Source: Ruminiclostridium sp.
Lineage (GTDB): Bacteria > Bacillota > Clostridia > Oscillospirales > Ruminococcaceae
Length of the DNA stretch: 64,000 nt
Direction: 5' to 3'
NCBI GenBank assembly: GCA_017942025.1
Contig: JAGAVH010000016.1
Span: 1 to 64,000, forward strand
A program made the translations under genes and the position numbers. Below are positions 46,267 to 55,298 of this stretch, one piece after another. Below the pieces are notes generated by a model, which saw only the letters and a list, made by a program, of their open reading frames with translations, was not told where the DNA came from and did not search any database. The first letter of the stretch is position 1; every line of letters starts with the position of its first letter.

Positions 46267-46638
46267 TTACTTCATTACGGAATTGATTGTATATTTAGAA
46301 ACAACCTCTCCGCCGATAAGGTGAAGCTCGATAACTTCTGCAGCCTTTTCAGCTGTCATCTTTACGTAAGTAACTTTTTCCTTACCGGGCTGGTTGATTT
46401 CAACGATAGGCTCGTACTGGCAAAGACCTGCACAACCAGACTGTACAACCATTACATTTTTAAGATTCTTTTCCTGAACTGCATCAGAAAATGCCTTGAG
46501 AACGGGTCTTGCACCAGCAGCGATACCGCAGGTAGCCATACCAACTACAACTCTTATAGCGTTTTCGTCTTCAGCTCTTAAGTTAACCTGACCCTGCATT
46601 TTATTGCGGATAGCCATTAATTCTTCAAGAGTCTTCAT
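46267..46638 (-). CDS. hndB: 2Fe-2S thioredoxin-like ferredoxin subunit
   Basis: 123 residues. Cysteines in ATCGIAAGA and VQSGCAGLCQYEP form the CxxxxC...CxxxC-type pattern of thioredoxin-like 2Fe-2S ferredoxins. In Desulfovibrio and Clostridia HndB is a small subunit of the NAD(P)-linked hydrogenase. Position between the HATPase gene and hndC fits. Confidence 0.9.
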   Translation of the reverse strand: MKTLEELMAIRNKMQGQVNLRAEDENAIRVVVGMATCGIAAGARPVLKAFSDAVQEKNLKNVMVVQSGCAGLCQYEPIVEINQPGKEKVTYVKMTAEKAAEVIELHLIGGEVVSKYTINSVMK

Positions 46639-46666
46639 AATTTTACATTCCTTTCATATGAATGAG

Positions 46667-47224
46667 TTAAAATATTGCACCATTATTTATCTCTGCAGTA
46701 TTTTCATCAAGATACTGCTTTATGAACTCCGACACATCGGGTGTATTGAGCGGCATGCCGCCGAGAATTTTTCTGAACTCTCTTGTATCGAGCGTAAAAC
46801 CATTGCCATCTACAGTATAGCCATAGATAAAATCCTTATCATTATTAAGAGTTACGATTGTATGGATAGTGAAGGTCATATCTCCGAGTGGCATTCTGTC
46901 AATGTGTGACAGACCGAATACAGCCTTTACCTTTGTACCTACGTCTTTTTCAGATGTGATACTGAAGGAACCGCCTGTATTTTCCGCAGCCATCTTGAAG
47001 AAGGGAACTCCAAGTCCGATTTTTCTCGTTTTTCTAGTTGTATAAAAAGGATCAACAACATTTTTGAGTTGCTGCTCGTCCATTCCACAGCCTGTATCGT
47101 TTATGCAGACTGTAAGAGTATCAGCTGCCGTGTCAATCTCAACAGTTATTTCTGTGAGCTCTGAACCTGCGCTGATAGAATTCTGGGCAACATCCAGTAT
47201 ATTGAGAGATATTTCCGGTAGCAT
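46667..47224 (-). CDS. free-standing HATPase (histidine-kinase-type ATPase domain)
   Basis: 185 residues consisting only of an ATP-binding GHKL domain plus a short tail: N box ILDVAQNSISAGS, G1 NDTGCGMDE, F box FYTTRKTRK, and G2 KIGLGVPFF. There is no dimerisation/phospho-acceptor domain, no His-box and no membrane part. Such proteins commonly lie between NuoE- and HndB-like genes in clostridial hydrogenase operons. Role unknown; it might regulate the operon or act as a serine kinase. Confidence 0.85.
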   Translation of the reverse strand: MLPEISLNILDVAQNSISAGSELTEITVEIDTAADTLTVCINDTGCGMDEQQLKNVVDPFYTTRKTRKIGLGVPFFKMAAENTGGSFSITSEKDVGTKVKAVFGLSHIDRMPLGDMTFTIHTIVTLNNDKDFIYGYTVDGNGFTLDTREFRKILGGMPLNTPDVSEFIKQYLDENTAEINNGAIF

Positions 47225-47226
47225 AA

Positions 47227-47727
47227 TTAGTCAGCGTACTTAGCTAAAACGTCATCAAGATCCTTTACAGTAAGCTTACCATAAACGTCATCGTTGATTG
47301 TAAGTACGGGAGCAAGACCGCAAGCACCAATGCAACGGCATGCTTCAAGTGAAAATTTACCGTCGGGTGTGCATTCACCATCTTCAAGTGAAAGCTTTTC
47401 TTTGAGCTTATTGTATAAGTCGCCGGAACCCTTAACATAACAAGCGGTACCGAGACATACGGAAATTTTGTACTTACCCTTGGGGAAGAGAGAGAACTGA
47501 GCGTAGAATGTAACTACACCGTAAATCTTTTCTAAGGGAATACCGGTTTCTTCAGCGATGATTGTCTGTACTTCGATAGGAAGATAGCCGTAAATGTCCT
47601 GAGCCTGCTGAAGAATAGGCATCAGAGCACCCTGCTGATCTTTGTGTGCTGCAATAACTTCGCGCAGAGCCTTTTCCTGCTCCGCAGTTCCGTTAAAGGG
47701 CACTGATTTTTTTTCTGTGGAACCCAT
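47227..47727 (-). CDS. hndA: NuoE-like 2Fe-2S subunit of the hydrogenase
   Basis: 166 residues. Helical N-terminus with LMPILQQAQDIYGYLP, and a thioredoxin-like 2Fe-2S domain with Cys in CLGTACYVKG and CRCIGACGLAP. It transfers electrons from the NuoF-like subunit. First gene of the operon, with a strong AAGGAGG ribosome binding site, and 2 bases before the HATPase gene. Confidence 0.95.
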   Translation of the reverse strand: MGSTEKKSVPFNGTAEQEKALREVIAAHKDQQGALMPILQQAQDIYGYLPIEVQTIIAEETGIPLEKIYGVVTFYAQFSLFPKGKYKISVCLGTACYVKGSGDLYNKLKEKLSLEDGECTPDGKFSLEACRCIGACGLAPVLTINDDVYGKLTVKDLDDVLAKYAD

Positions 47728-47758
47728 TATAGAACCTCCTTGTGATTTCGCTGTGAGT

Positions 47759-47776
47759 CTGTTAAAAACTTGTCAC
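47759..47776 (-). promoter_or_regulatory. candidate Rex operator of the hydrogenase operon
   Basis: CTGTTAAAAACTTGTCAC resembles the Rex consensus TTGTTAANNNNTTAACAA (left half nearly intact, right half with mismatches). A TATACT -10-like box lies just upstream on the minus strand (about 47790-47795), so the site would overlap the start of transcription. The rest of the 47728-48070 gap is AT-rich, with a plus promoter. Confidence 0.4.
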
Positions 47777-47951
47777 AGTACATATGTATAGTATATCACA
47801 AATCGACGAAAATTTCTATTATAATATGTTACTAAAAAGAACAGCTTTATTTGTTTATTTTGTACAATTTCATTAAAATTGCTTGTATATAGGACTGATT
47901 TTGTCCGCTTTTATTGGAAGAATTGCACAAAAAACATCGTAATTTTTCAAC

Positions 47952-47980
47952 TTTACATAATACAGAATATATGGTATAAT
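47952..47980 (+). promoter_or_regulatory. sigma-A promoter of the DRTGG/sensory-hydrogenase operon
   Basis: TTTACA (47952-47957) and TATAAT (47975-47980) with a 17-base spacer. The leader of about 85 bases holds a GTGCGTAA/TTATGCAC hairpin, and GAAAGGAAAA precedes the ATG at 48071. Confidence 0.82.
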
Positions 47981-48070
47981 TAAACAAGATGGTGCGTAAT
48001 AGGATAAATAAGCTTATGCACTATTGCTAAAAACTTAACAATCAACTTACTTGTTGAAAGGAAAATAATT

Positions 48071-48421
48071 ATGACGATAAGAGAAATAGCTAAAATACTT
48101 GATGCAGAGATAATCTGCTGTGAAGAAAATGCAGACCTTGATGTACACACCGCTTGTGGATCTGATATGATGAGTGATGTGCTGGCTTACGTTAAAAATC
48201 AGTCTGTCCTGTTGACAGGCTTATGTAATCCACAGGTAATAAGAACCGCCGAGATGATGGATATTATCTGTATAGTTTTTGTAAGAGGAAAAAGACCTGA
48301 TGAAGCAATGATAGAGCTTGCTGTAGAAAGAGGAATACCTCTGCTCAGCACAGGACATCGTATGTTCAATACATGTGGCCTGCTTTACGATAACGGACTG
48401 CGAGGCGGAGGTGACTTCTGA
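48071..48421 (+). CDS. DRTGG-domain protein
   Basis: 116 residues. N-terminal IREIAKILDAEIICCEEN and the central ACGSDMMSDVLAYVKNQSVL are typical of the small DRTGG proteins related to the N-terminal region of HPr kinase and phosphotransacetylase-like proteins. They are often found with [FeFe] hydrogenase-like proteins in Clostridia. The last base of the stop overlaps the ATG of the next gene. Confidence 0.8.
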   Translation: MTIREIAKILDAEIICCEENADLDVHTACGSDMMSDVLAYVKNQSVLLTGLCNPQVIRTAEMMDIICIVFVRGKRPDEAMIELAVERGIPLLSTGHRMFNTCGLLYDNGLRGGGDF

Positions 48422-48843
48422 TGTACGATGCAATAAAATTTACATATAATGTTTCAGGCGATGACTTTACAAGAGCAGGGGAAGCTTCAAGCGATGTAAA
48501 GGGAAAGCTCAAGAAAATGAACGTTCCTCCCGATGCTGTCCGTAAAGTAGCAATATCAATGTACGAAGGCGAAATCAATATGGTTATCCACGCAGACGGC
48601 GGTCAGATAACCGTAGAAATCACCAAGGATTGTATCACAATGATACTGGCAGACAAGGGTCCTGGTATAAAGGATATCGATCAGGCTATGCAGGCAGGCT
48701 TTTCTACTGCCCCTGATAATATAAGAACACTCGGCTTTGGCGCAGGCATGGGACTGCCCAATATGAAGAAATACAGCGATGATATGAAGATAGAAACCGA
48801 GCTTGGTGTGGGTACTACAGTCACAATGAAGGTGTTCATCTGA
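48421..48843 (+). CDS. RsbW/SpoIIAB-like ATP-binding protein
   Basis: 140 residues. N box YEGEINMVIHADGG, G1 ADKGPGIKD and G2 TLGFGAGMGLPNMKK define an anti-sigma-factor-type serine kinase fold. No sigma factor lies next to it. The neighbours point to a role in signalling with the hydrogenase-like protein downstream (inference). Confidence 0.85.
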   Translation: MYDAIKFTYNVSGDDFTRAGEASSDVKGKLKKMNVPPDAVRKVAISMYEGEINMVIHADGGQITVEITKDCITMILADKGPGIKDIDQAMQAGFSTAPDNIRTLGFGAGMGLPNMKKYSDDMKIETELGVGTTVTMKVFI

Positions 48844-48889
48844 TATCAGAAAAACAAATGCAAATTTCCAATGAAAAGAGGGGATAGAA

Positions 48890-50140
48890 GTGGACTTCTA
48901 CCATTCCGTTCATCTCGACAGCTCGCTATGTAAGGGATGTATAAACTGCATAAAGCGTTGCCCTACGCAAGCAATACGAGTACATAACGGAAAAGCTGTC
49001 ATCAAGAACGCATTCTGCATAGATTGCGGCGAATGTATAAGAATATGTCCTCATCACGCAAAGCAGGCGTCTTATGATAGTCTTGATGTGATGAACGATT
49101 ATGAATATAAAGTAGCTCTTCCAGCACCATCTCTGTACGCACAGTTCAATAATATAGATGATGCCAATATTGTACTAAGAGCACTTGTCGCTATGGGCTT
49201 TGACGACGTATATGAGGTCAGCGGAGCGGCTGAGCTTGTATCCGAAATGTCCAGAAAATACGTTGAAGAGCATCCAGAAGGAAAGCCCTTCATCAGCACA
49301 GCTTGTCCCACAGTTGTAAGACTTGTAAGAGCGAGATTCCCGAATCTTATCGATCATTTATTGCCATTTAACGCTCCCGTAGAGCTTGCGGCTACCCTTG
49401 CCAGAAAAAGAGCAATGAAAAAGACCGGACTGCCTTCAGAAAAAATCGGCGTTATATTTATTTCTCCCTGTCCTGCAAAGGTGTCCGCCTGCAAGCAGGG
49501 ACTCGGTATAAAGAAATCTGACGTTGATGCGGTTGTAGCTATAAAAGAAGTATATCCTAAGCTATTACCCCATATGACGTATAACGACGATTTTGAAACT
49601 GATTACGTCCGTTCAGGAAGAATTGGTGTAGGCTGGGGTAACAGCGGCGGAGAAGCAGGTGGACTTCTCACAGACAGTTATCTTGCGGCAGACGGAATCG
49701 AAAACGTTATCCGTGTGCTTGAAGACCTGGAAGATCAGAAATTCGGAGAGCTTGATTTTATCGAGCTTAACGCCTGCAGTGGCGGTTGTGTCGGCGGTGT
49801 TCTCAACGTAGAAAATCCCTATGTTGCACAGGCTAAATTGAAAAAGCTATGCAAGTATCTTCCTGTAGCAAGAAACCACATCAATGGTGAATATCTTGAA
49901 AGAGCCTTCTGGGATGAGCCTATCGAATACACACCCGTATTCAAGCTCGGAAAAACCTTTGCAGAAAGCTTTGACAAGATGCAGACCGTTGAAATACTTT
50001 GCGCAGAGCTTCCCGGTCTTGACTGTGGCTCCTGCGGTGCGCCTACTTGTAAGGCTCTTGCAGAAGATATAGTGAGAGGTGAAGCCTCTGTAAATGATTG
50101 TATCTTCGTTTTAAGGGAATTCTTCAACAATCAACAGTAA
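48890..50140 (+). CDS. putative sensory [FeFe] hydrogenase-like protein, no PAS domain
   Basis: 416 residues from a GTG with AAAAGAGGGG upstream. N-terminal two-cluster ferredoxin domain (CKGCINCIKRCP, CIDCGECIRICP), an H-cluster domain in which all four ligand cysteines appear kept (STACPTV, SPCPAKV, NACSGGCVGG) but the outer residues of the catalytic motifs differ from HydA, and a C-terminal 4Fe-4S domain LDCGSCGAPTCKALAEDIV. This matches the group C (HydS-like) layout without the usual C-terminal PAS domain. Sensing H2 or redox state is inference. Confidence 0.8.
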   Translation: MDFYHSVHLDSSLCKGCINCIKRCPTQAIRVHNGKAVIKNAFCIDCGECIRICPHHAKQASYDSLDVMNDYEYKVALPAPSLYAQFNNIDDANIVLRALVAMGFDDVYEVSGAAELVSEMSRKYVEEHPEGKPFISTACPTVVRLVRARFPNLIDHLLPFNAPVELAATLARKRAMKKTGLPSEKIGVIFISPCPAKVSACKQGLGIKKSDVDAVVAIKEVYPKLLPHMTYNDDFETDYVRSGRIGVGWGNSGGEAGGLLTDSYLAADGIENVIRVLEDLEDQKFGELDFIELNACSGGCVGGVLNVENPYVAQAKLKKLCKYLPVARNHINGEYLERAFWDEPIEYTPVFKLGKTFAESFDKMQTVEILCAELPGLDCGSCGAPTCKALAEDIVRGEASVNDCIFVLREFFNNQQ

Positions 50141-50164
50141 CCAAAACCGAAAGGAATTTCAGAA

Positions 50165-50494
50165 ATGACAGTAAAGGAACTTATTGATAACAATATATTT
50201 GAGCTGGTCAATAACGGTGGAAACGGTGATACAGTCATCACAAAGCCTTTTGCCTGCGATCTTTTAAGCTTTGCAATGAGCAAGGCAAGTGCCGATTGTG
50301 CGTGGTTCACGGTTATGGGAAATATGAACACTATAGCGGTAAGCGTGCTTGCCGACTGTGCCTGCATCATACTTTGCGAGGGCGCAGCGCTTGATGAACC
50401 GGGAATGGCTAAGGCTACACAGCAGAACGTAACCGTATTCAAAACAGATGAGCCTATATTTGAAGCAGCATTAAAGCTGTATAATCTCTTATGA
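50165..50494 (+). CDS. second DRTGG-domain protein
   Basis: 109 residues, MTVKELIDNNIFELVN at the start and a ACDLLSFAMSKASADCAWFT core. It is a distant paralog of the protein at 48071. Overlaps the PHP gene by four bases (ATGA). Role unknown, probably signalling with the sensory hydrogenase. Confidence 0.75.
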   Translation: MTVKELIDNNIFELVNNGGNGDTVITKPFACDLLSFAMSKASADCAWFTVMGNMNTIAVSVLADCACIILCEGAALDEPGMAKATQQNVTVFKTDEPIFEAALKLYNLL

Positions 50495-51207
50495 TCAGTT
50501 TAAGCTACGATCTGCATATCCACTCCTGCCTTTCACCTTGCGGTGACAACGATATGCTTCCGTCTAATATCGTCGGTATGGCGGCACTGAAAAATCTTGA
50601 CGTTATCGCAGTAACCGACCATTGCTCCTGCAGAAATTGTCCTGCCGTGGCAAAGCTTGCCGACGCCTATGGTGTTACGGCTTTGTTCGGTATGGAGCTT
50701 ACCAGCGAGGAAGAAGTACATATTCTGTGCCTTTTTGATGATCTGAAAGCCGCTATGGAATACGGAGAATATGTCCGTTCGCAGTATCTCGATGTTATGA
50801 ACGTACCTGCAATATTCGGTGATCAGCTCATTGTTGATGAGGACGATAACGTAATAGGAACGGAAGATACGTTGCTTATAAACGCAACTAAAATCGGTTT
50901 TGAGTATATCTATGATAAGGTAGAGGAATACGGCGGTGTTATGATACCCGCACATGTGGAGAAAAAGGCAAACAGCCTTATCGCAAACTTAGGTGCAGTG
51001 CCGGAAGAAAGTAAATTCAGGACTTTTGAAATGAAGCACGTCGGATACAGAGACGAGCTATGCGAAAAGCACCCATATTTCAAGGATTGTCTGATGATTT
51101 CAAATTCCGATGCCCATTATCTTGAGCATATCAACGAGCCAATCAACTTTTTAGAAGCTGATGAAAAATCAGCAAAAGCCGTACTTAAAGCTTTAAAAAA
51201 TTTATAA
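50491..51207 (+). CDS. PHP-domain phosphoesterase
   Basis: 238 residues. Metal-binding motifs YDLHIHSCLSPCGDNDM, VTDHCSC, IPAHVEK and SNSDAHYLEHI are all present. PHP proteins hydrolyse phosphoesters, for example nucleotides. Genes for such a protein next to DRTGG/hydrogenase-like genes recur in Clostridia. Confidence 0.85.
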   Translation: MISLSYDLHIHSCLSPCGDNDMLPSNIVGMAALKNLDVIAVTDHCSCRNCPAVAKLADAYGVTALFGMELTSEEEVHILCLFDDLKAAMEYGEYVRSQYLDVMNVPAIFGDQLIVDEDDNVIGTEDTLLINATKIGFEYIYDKVEEYGGVMIPAHVEKKANSLIANLGAVPEESKFRTFEMKHVGYRDELCEKHPYFKDCLMISNSDAHYLEHINEPINFLEADEKSAKAVLKALKNL

Positions 51208-51227
51208 AAGAAAAGGAAACAACACTC

Positions 51228-52547
51228 ATGGAATGGTTTAAAAATGCAAGCGTATATCATATTTATCCTTTAGGATATTGCGGATGTCCCAAAATCAATG
51301 ATTTTACACCTAATAAGGAAAACAAGCTCAGAATGATTGAGGAGAATATTCCTCATATTAAGTCAATGGGCTTTAACGCTATATATTTCGGTCCCGTTTT
51401 CGAGTCTGTAGCTCACGGATACGATACGGTTGACTACACAAAAATTGACTCCAGACTCGGCACGAACGAGGATTTTGCAAACCTCTGCAACAAGCTCCAC
51501 GAAAACGGAATAAAGGTCATTCTTGACGGCGTATTCAATCATGTCGGCAGAGAATTCGGAAAGTTCGTAGAAGTCAGAAACGGAAATAATCAATACAGAG
51601 ACTGGTTCCACATAAACGACGGTAATTCCTGCTATAACGACGGCTTTTACTACGAAGGCTGGGAAGGTCATTACGAGCTTGTAAAGCTCAATTTATACAA
51701 TCCCGCCGTAAAGGATTATATAAAGGAATGTATAACAGGCTGGGTGAATCAGTTCGGCATAGACGGAATAAGACTTGACGTGGCATACTGTCTTGATCTT
51801 AACTTCCTTAAAGAGCTTCATGGTCATTGCAAATGGCTTCGTGACGATTTCTGGCTTATGGGTGAAACTCTGCATGGTGACTACAACAAGTGGATGAATC
51901 CCGAAATGCTGGACAGCGTTACAAATTACGAATGCTACAAGGGACTTTTCTCCAGCTTCAATGAGCTTAATATGTACGAGATTTCCTACTCTCTGAATCG
52001 TCAGTTCGGTAGCGAAAACTGGTGCATTTACAGAGGCAAGCTGTTATATTCATTCGTAGATAATCACGACGTTTCAAGAGTAGCAACTATTCTTAAAAAT
52101 AAGAAGCATATTCCTCTCATTTATTCATTACTCTTTACAATGCCGGGTATTCCGGGTGTATATTATGGTAGTGAATTCGGTATTGAAGGAGATAAGAGTC
52201 ACGGCGACGATGCTTTAAGAACAATGTTTGACCTTGATAAGTTCAAGGCTGAAGGCATCTGCGACGTTACAGAGCTTCTTACAAAGCTTTGCAAGTTAAG
52301 AAATGAAAGCAAGGCACTGGCATATGGTAGCTTTGCAAATCTCCAGCTTACAAACAGGCAGTATTCCTTCCGTAGAGATGCAGACGGAGAAACTATCGTA
52401 ACGCTTCTTAACGCCGATGAAAACGGATTTGATTTCAATCTCAATATCGGCGGGGAATTTGTAGATATTCTCACCGGCAATAAGGTTGATCTTTCTGCTC
52501 CCGTTCATATTGACGGATGTACGGCTATTGTGGCGGTAAGCGTATGA
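51228..52547 (+). CDS. alpha-amylase family glycoside hydrolase (GH13), cytoplasmic
   Basis: 439 residues without a signal peptide. GH13 motifs: DGVFNHVG, the nucleophile Asp in GIRLDVAYC, the acid/base Glu in WLMGETLHGD and the third acid in FVDNHDVSR, with a C-terminal beta domain (about 360-439). It would act on internal maltodextrins or short alpha-glucans. It ends overlapping the HAD phosphatase gene by four bases. Confidence 0.9.
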   Translation: MEWFKNASVYHIYPLGYCGCPKINDFTPNKENKLRMIEENIPHIKSMGFNAIYFGPVFESVAHGYDTVDYTKIDSRLGTNEDFANLCNKLHENGIKVILDGVFNHVGREFGKFVEVRNGNNQYRDWFHINDGNSCYNDGFYYEGWEGHYELVKLNLYNPAVKDYIKECITGWVNQFGIDGIRLDVAYCLDLNFLKELHGHCKWLRDDFWLMGETLHGDYNKWMNPEMLDSVTNYECYKGLFSSFNELNMYEISYSLNRQFGSENWCIYRGKLLYSFVDNHDVSRVATILKNKKHIPLIYSLLFTMPGIPGVYYGSEFGIEGDKSHGDDALRTMFDLDKFKAEGICDVTELLTKLCKLRNESKALAYGSFANLQLTNRQYSFRRDADGETIVTLLNADENGFDFNLNIGGEFVDILTGNKVDLSAPVHIDGCTAIVAVSV

Positions 52548-53200
52548 TAAAAGCGGTTTTATTCGATATGGACGGCACTTTGCTCGATACCGAATCCACA
52601 GGTCTTATAGCGTGGCAATATATCATAGATAAATATAATATCGGCATTGATCTTACGTTGCCGATAATGTCCATCGGACTTAATCACAAATCTATGGCAG
52701 AGCTTTTCTATAAGGAGCTTGGTGATGATTTTCCCTTTGAAGAATACTGGAAAGAGGGAACAGAGTATCTTAAAAACTACGAGCAGGAACACGGAATTGC
52801 TGTTAAAGAAGGCTTTGAAGAACTAGCTGATTACCTTAAAGCAAACGGCATCAGAATGATCGTTGCCACGTCCACCTATCACGATTCGGCTATCAACAAG
52901 CTGAAAAAGGCAGGGATATACGAGCATTTCGACGGACTTATCGGCGGCGACGAAATAATAAGTGGCAAGCCTGCTCCTGAAATATTCTTAAAGGCAGCGA
53001 AGTTATCAGGCTTTAATAACGATGAATGTCTTGTAGTTGAAGATAGCGAGAACGGAGTAAAAGCCGCAATTTCCGCTGTTATTAGATGTATCTATATAAA
53101 AGATATAAAGGATATAAGCAAAGAGCTTAAAGAAAAGATTTTCACAGAATGTGGCAATCTGGCTGAAATCAGAGATGTTATATCTGAAATAAATAAGTAG
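52544..53200 (+). CDS. HAD phosphatase, beta-phosphoglucomutase-like
   Basis: 218 residues from the ATG at 52544, which overlaps the amylase stop (ATGA). HAD motif I LFDMDGTLLDTES, motif II ATSTYH, GGDEIISGKPAPEIF and motif IV VVEDSENGVKAA. With the amylase-family partner it may process sugar phosphates, for instance beta-glucose-1-phosphate, but this is inference. Confidence 0.8.
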   Translation: MIKAVLFDMDGTLLDTESTGLIAWQYIIDKYNIGIDLTLPIMSIGLNHKSMAELFYKELGDDFPFEEYWKEGTEYLKNYEQEHGIAVKEGFEELADYLKANGIRMIVATSTYHDSAINKLKKAGIYEHFDGLIGGDEIISGKPAPEIFLKAAKLSGFNNDECLVVEDSENGVKAAISAVIRCIYIKDIKDISKELKEKIFTECGNLAEIRDVISEINK

Positions 53201-53205
53201 TTATA

Positions 53206-53240
53206 AAAAATTCAAGCGGGGTTTTCTCGCTTGAATTTTT
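53206..53240 (+). terminator. strong terminator
   Basis: Perfect 13-bp stem AAAAATTCAAGCG/CGCTTGAATTTTT with a 9-base loop. Confidence 0.92.
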
Positions 53241-53248
53241 GGCTTTTA

Positions 53249-53277
53249 TTGAAATACGTATAAATATATGATATTAT
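53249..53277 (+). promoter_or_regulatory. sigma-A-like promoter
   Basis: TTGAAA (53249-53254) and TATTAT (53272-53277), 17 bases apart, 33 bases before the next gene. Confidence 0.65.
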
Positions 53278-53310
53278 ATAAGACAGATTTACGTTATAAA
53301 GAGGTATGAT

Positions 53311-54033
53311 ATGAAAATCACAAAACCTGAAATGATAATCTTTGATTATGGCAGAACCTTACTTTGCGAGCCTGACTGGAATTCAGACAGAGGCAATGCA
53401 GAGCTTATGAAGTATATAATAAATAACCCTAAAAATTGTACTCTTGATGACGTACTGGCAGAAACAAAAGAGGTGTTCGGCGAGATTGAAAAAGTGAGAA
53501 AAACCTTTGGATATGATATTTCTGCAAGAGTCGGCAATCGTCTTGCATTTGAACATCTTGACATTGAATTTTCCCTGACACCGTTGGAGCGCGAAATCAC
53601 CTTCTGGACTGCCGCATCCCCAGGTGCAATTATGCCTTATGCGGATGAAATGATTGATTATCTGAATAAAAAAGAAATTCGTACAGCAGTAGTAAGTAAT
53701 AACGTATGGTCGGGCGAAGCCATAAAGGACCGCTTTGACAGACTTCTGCCTGATAACAGGTTTGAATTCGTTTTATCCTCCAGTGATTATATGTTGCGAA
53801 AACCTGATAAAAGATTATTCGAGATTGCTTTGAATAAAGCAGGACTAACAGCTGATAAGGTCTGGTATTGTGGTGATAACTTTGAAAACGACGTTATCGG
53901 TGCAAATGGTGCAGGGATTTTTCCTGTGTTTTACGATTATACAACAGAGGGAAAAGGCACTTTTGCAGAATTTGATTTTTTACATATTTATCATTGGCGG
54001 GAATTAATTGAAGTAATGGAGAACTTGAAATGA
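53311..54033 (+). CDS. HAD-family hydrolase
   Basis: 240 residues. Motif I IIFDYGRTLLCEP (the second Asp of DxD is replaced by Gly), motif II VVSNNVW, RKPDKRLFEIAL and motif IV WYCGDNFENDV. The Gly at the acid/base position suggests reduced or different chemistry. First gene of a house-cleaning run. Substrate unknown. Confidence 0.8.
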   Translation: MKITKPEMIIFDYGRTLLCEPDWNSDRGNAELMKYIINNPKNCTLDDVLAETKEVFGEIEKVRKTFGYDISARVGNRLAFEHLDIEFSLTPLEREITFWTAASPGAIMPYADEMIDYLNKKEIRTAVVSNNVWSGEAIKDRFDRLLPDNRFEFVLSSSDYMLRKPDKRLFEIALNKAGLTADKVWYCGDNFENDVIGANGAGIFPVFYDYTTEGKGTFAEFDFLHIYHWRELIEVMENLK

Positions 54034-54085
54034 CCACTACAGAAATGTTAAAGATACAATATATTTTCAAGCGGAGGACAGAATA

Positions 54086-55201
54086 ATGAACGAAAGGCTT
54101 TTTGAAATTTTAGACGCAAATCCCATCTATAAAAACGCTTATTACGATTTTTTAGAGATACATAAAAATAATCATGGAAAAGACAGTACAGAAGAACAAC
54201 TTGCAGAATTTGAAAAATATTTTGCAAGGGACTTTCTTGCGGGGCTAAAAGTAGGAAATATAGACCGATTTGAGATAATTAAAGGTGAGCGTATTACTAT
54301 CCGCAAAGCAACACTTGATGATATCGACTTTATGGGCATGGTAGAGCGTGACGAGGATAACAGTCCCTGGGTTGCAAACTGGCCTACAGGCTGGCGTATT
54401 GCAAAAATGGGAGATTTGAATTTTCTTCAGACCGTCATCGAAAAAGAGGACGGAACACCTATCGGAATTATGATTTTTTCGGATATGGCTGATCCTCGTG
54501 AAAAGCTCCAGCTTAAAAGAATAGCAATTATAGAAAAGGGAAGCGGGTACGGAAAAGAAGCCTTGTCTCTTGCAAAGAAATTTGCATTTGAGATGATGGG
54601 AACGAAATATTTCTTCCTTGGTACAAAGGAGCATAACCACAGAGCACAGTCGATATACAAGGCTATGGGATTTATTCCCGATATACCGGATCCTTGTACA
54701 AGCTTTCATATAAGCGATAAGGATTATAAACAAGAAGAAATATCTGCTTTCGTAGTTATCAGGGAATATACAGAAGATTATAAACAACATCTTATAGCCT
54801 TTCTTGAAAAATGTCTTCCCGAATCAGAGCGTTTGCTTGATATAAATGGCAGACATAAATTTTATAATGACGTAAAAGGATATTTCAGAAAATTCTGGTG
54901 CCTTTTTGACGGGGATGAAATTATCGGAGCTGTAGGCATAAGAACTATCGATAAGGAAAGCTGCGAGCTTAAATCCTTATACGTTTATGAAAAGTATCAC
55001 GGAAAGAAGCTCGGATATCGACTTATGAAAACGGCGATAAAAAACGCTGAAATGCTCGGCTTTAAAAGAATGTATCTTGATACCTACAGAAAAAGCGAAA
55101 AAGCCGTTTCACTTTACAAAAAAATGGGATTTACATATACGGAAAATTATAATAATAACCCTGTTTCTGATGTGTTTATGGTCAAGGAGTTGGACAGCTG
55201 A
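54086..55201 (+). CDS. protein with two GNAT acetyltransferase domains
   Basis: 371 residues. First GNAT domain about 70-210 (ITIRKATLDDIDFMG, IAIIEKGSGYGKEAL for acetyl-CoA binding, AQSIYKAMGF), second about 225-371 (YEKYHGKKLGYRLMKTAI, KAVSLYKKMGF). Both keep the pyrophosphate-binding loop. Acceptor unknown. GGAGGA precedes the ATG. Confidence 0.85.
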   Translation: MNERLFEILDANPIYKNAYYDFLEIHKNNHGKDSTEEQLAEFEKYFARDFLAGLKVGNIDRFEIIKGERITIRKATLDDIDFMGMVERDEDNSPWVANWPTGWRIAKMGDLNFLQTVIEKEDGTPIGIMIFSDMADPREKLQLKRIAIIEKGSGYGKEALSLAKKFAFEMMGTKYFFLGTKEHNHRAQSIYKAMGFIPDIPDPCTSFHISDKDYKQEEISAFVVIREYTEDYKQHLIAFLEKCLPESERLLDINGRHKFYNDVKGYFRKFWCLFDGDEIIGAVGIRTIDKESCELKSLYVYEKYHGKKLGYRLMKTAIKNAEMLGFKRMYLDTYRKSEKAVSLYKKMGFTYTENYNNNPVSDVFMVKELDS

Positions 55202-55298
55202 CGCTACTTTAAGTTGCCAAAACGCAAAAGCAGGTTGGTAGATTATATCATCGGCTGGTTGTATAATTAGTATATAAATCAGACAATCGGAGGTTTTT

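Noticed and set aside
47771..47802. 32-base TTGT...ACAA palindrome in the hydrogenase promoter region
   Set aside because: Only the outer four bases and scattered inner positions pair, and the length does not fit a Rex site. The 18-base site at 47759-47776 fits better.
47986..48027. 13-codon leader peptide before the DRTGG gene
   Set aside because: There is no ribosome binding site and no attenuator hairpin with a U tract after it.
52517..52543. Upstream start for the HAD gene
   Set aside because: It would extend into the amylase coding sequence. The ATGA overlap at 52544 gives the canonical HAD N-terminus.
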